NCBI GenBank assembly: GCA_019415505.1
Contig: DXZC01000050.1
Coordinates: 1 to 14,858 of the forward strand
Source of the DNA: Peptococcaceae bacterium
GTDB taxonomy: Bacteria; Bacillota; Dehalobacteriia; UBA7702
Direction: 5' to 3'
DNA length: 14,858 bases
The translations under genes were made by a program, and so were the position numbers. Each line of letters begins with the position of its first letter. Within the stretch, counting starts at the first letter, position 1. Shown here one piece after another: positions 14,701 to 14,858 of the stretch. Under the pieces are notes generated by a model. It did no database searches and was not told the DNA's origin. It worked only from the letters and a program-made list of their open reading frames with translations.

Positions 14701-14858
14701 CTATTTAGGTTACTATTATAATTTTTACTATCACTTAACTGCTGCAAAGAGGCCTATGCCAGTATCGGGACTGCCGCTAAAAAGTGTTTTTGCCGCATTG
14801 GAAAAGCATTGGCCTTTGACTGAGATAAAAAAGCATTTTTTCGCTGGCGATACTGAAG
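14690..14858 (+). CDS. Unidentified last reading frame of the operon, runs off right edge
   Basis: An ATG at 14690 overlaps the lpdD-like stop by 11 bp, the coupling style used throughout the operon. It opens a frame with no stop to the window end (56 codons visible). The product begins MQIDYLGYYYNFYYHLTAAK and continues RPMPVSGLPLKSVFAALEKHWPLTEIKKHFFAGDTE. It is strikingly tyrosine-rich at the start and not obviously membranous. Only a weak GGAAAG (about 14676-14681) precedes it. I do not recognise a family from this fragment. Being co-transcribed, it may be another enzyme of the pathway. Confidence 0.6.
   Translation, partial: MQIDYLGYYYNFYYHLTAAKRPMPVSGLPLKSVFAALEKHWPLTEIKKHFFAGDTE

Overview
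The window looks like chromosomal DNA of an anaerobic, low-GC Bacillota (Clostridia-like) bacterium. Three things point that way: a three-SLH-domain surface-layer protein, strong AGGAGG-type ribosome binding sites with a perfect TTGACA-17-TATAAT promoter, and oxygen-independent chemistry. Spacers are extremely AT-rich. I cannot name the species from the sequence alone. The window has two parts. The left third (1-5.4 kb) holds separate genes and long AT-rich spacers. The right two thirds (5.46-14.86 kb) is one tightly packed, visibly GC-richer plus-strand operon.

Left part: a minus-strand S-layer/SLH protein running off the left edge (1836 to 1). Upstream of it is a 779-bp AT-rich spacer carrying four copies of a 20-bp motif and a U-tailed hairpin. 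Then come a 100-residue alkyltransferase-like (MGMT/Atl family) DNA repair protein that keeps the PCHR active-site cysteine (2616-2918), and a two-gene ABC exporter of the ABC-2 type (ATPase 3361-4257, permease 4250-5035).

Right part: a consensus sigma-A promoter (5466-5494) drives a transcript that begins with a cobalamin riboswitch (aptamer about 5512-5670). A 20-bp GU-rich intrinsic terminator (5690-5737) forms its expression platform. Downstream, largely with stop/start overlaps, are: a fused double-ATPase ECF protein (5762-7231), the ECF transmembrane protein EcfT (7222-7953), a YkoE-like substrate-binding membrane protein (8059-8622), a UbiD-family decarboxylase (8622-9989), the HyuA and HyuB subunits of a hydantoinase/oxoprolinase/acetone-carboxylase-type enzyme (10004-12067, 12064-13797), a UbiX flavin prenyltransferase (13794-14363), an LpdD-like prenylated-flavin chaperone (14353-14700), and an unidentified reading frame that runs off the right edge (from 14690).

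How the genes fit together: UbiX makes prenylated FMN, the LpdD-like protein probably helps load it, and UbiD uses it for a reversible (de)carboxylation. HyuA/HyuB perform an ATP-dependent ring opening or carboxylation. The ECF transporter imports a small molecule. The cobalamin riboswitch implies that the whole set is switched off when B12 is plentiful. The most economical inference is import and remodelling of a cobalamin precursor or B12-sparing metabolite. The pairing of a B12 riboswitch and ECF importer with UbiD/UbiX/LpdD and HyuAB is the best candidate here for an undescribed system. The fused ATPase also looks built with one canonical and one degenerate ATP site.
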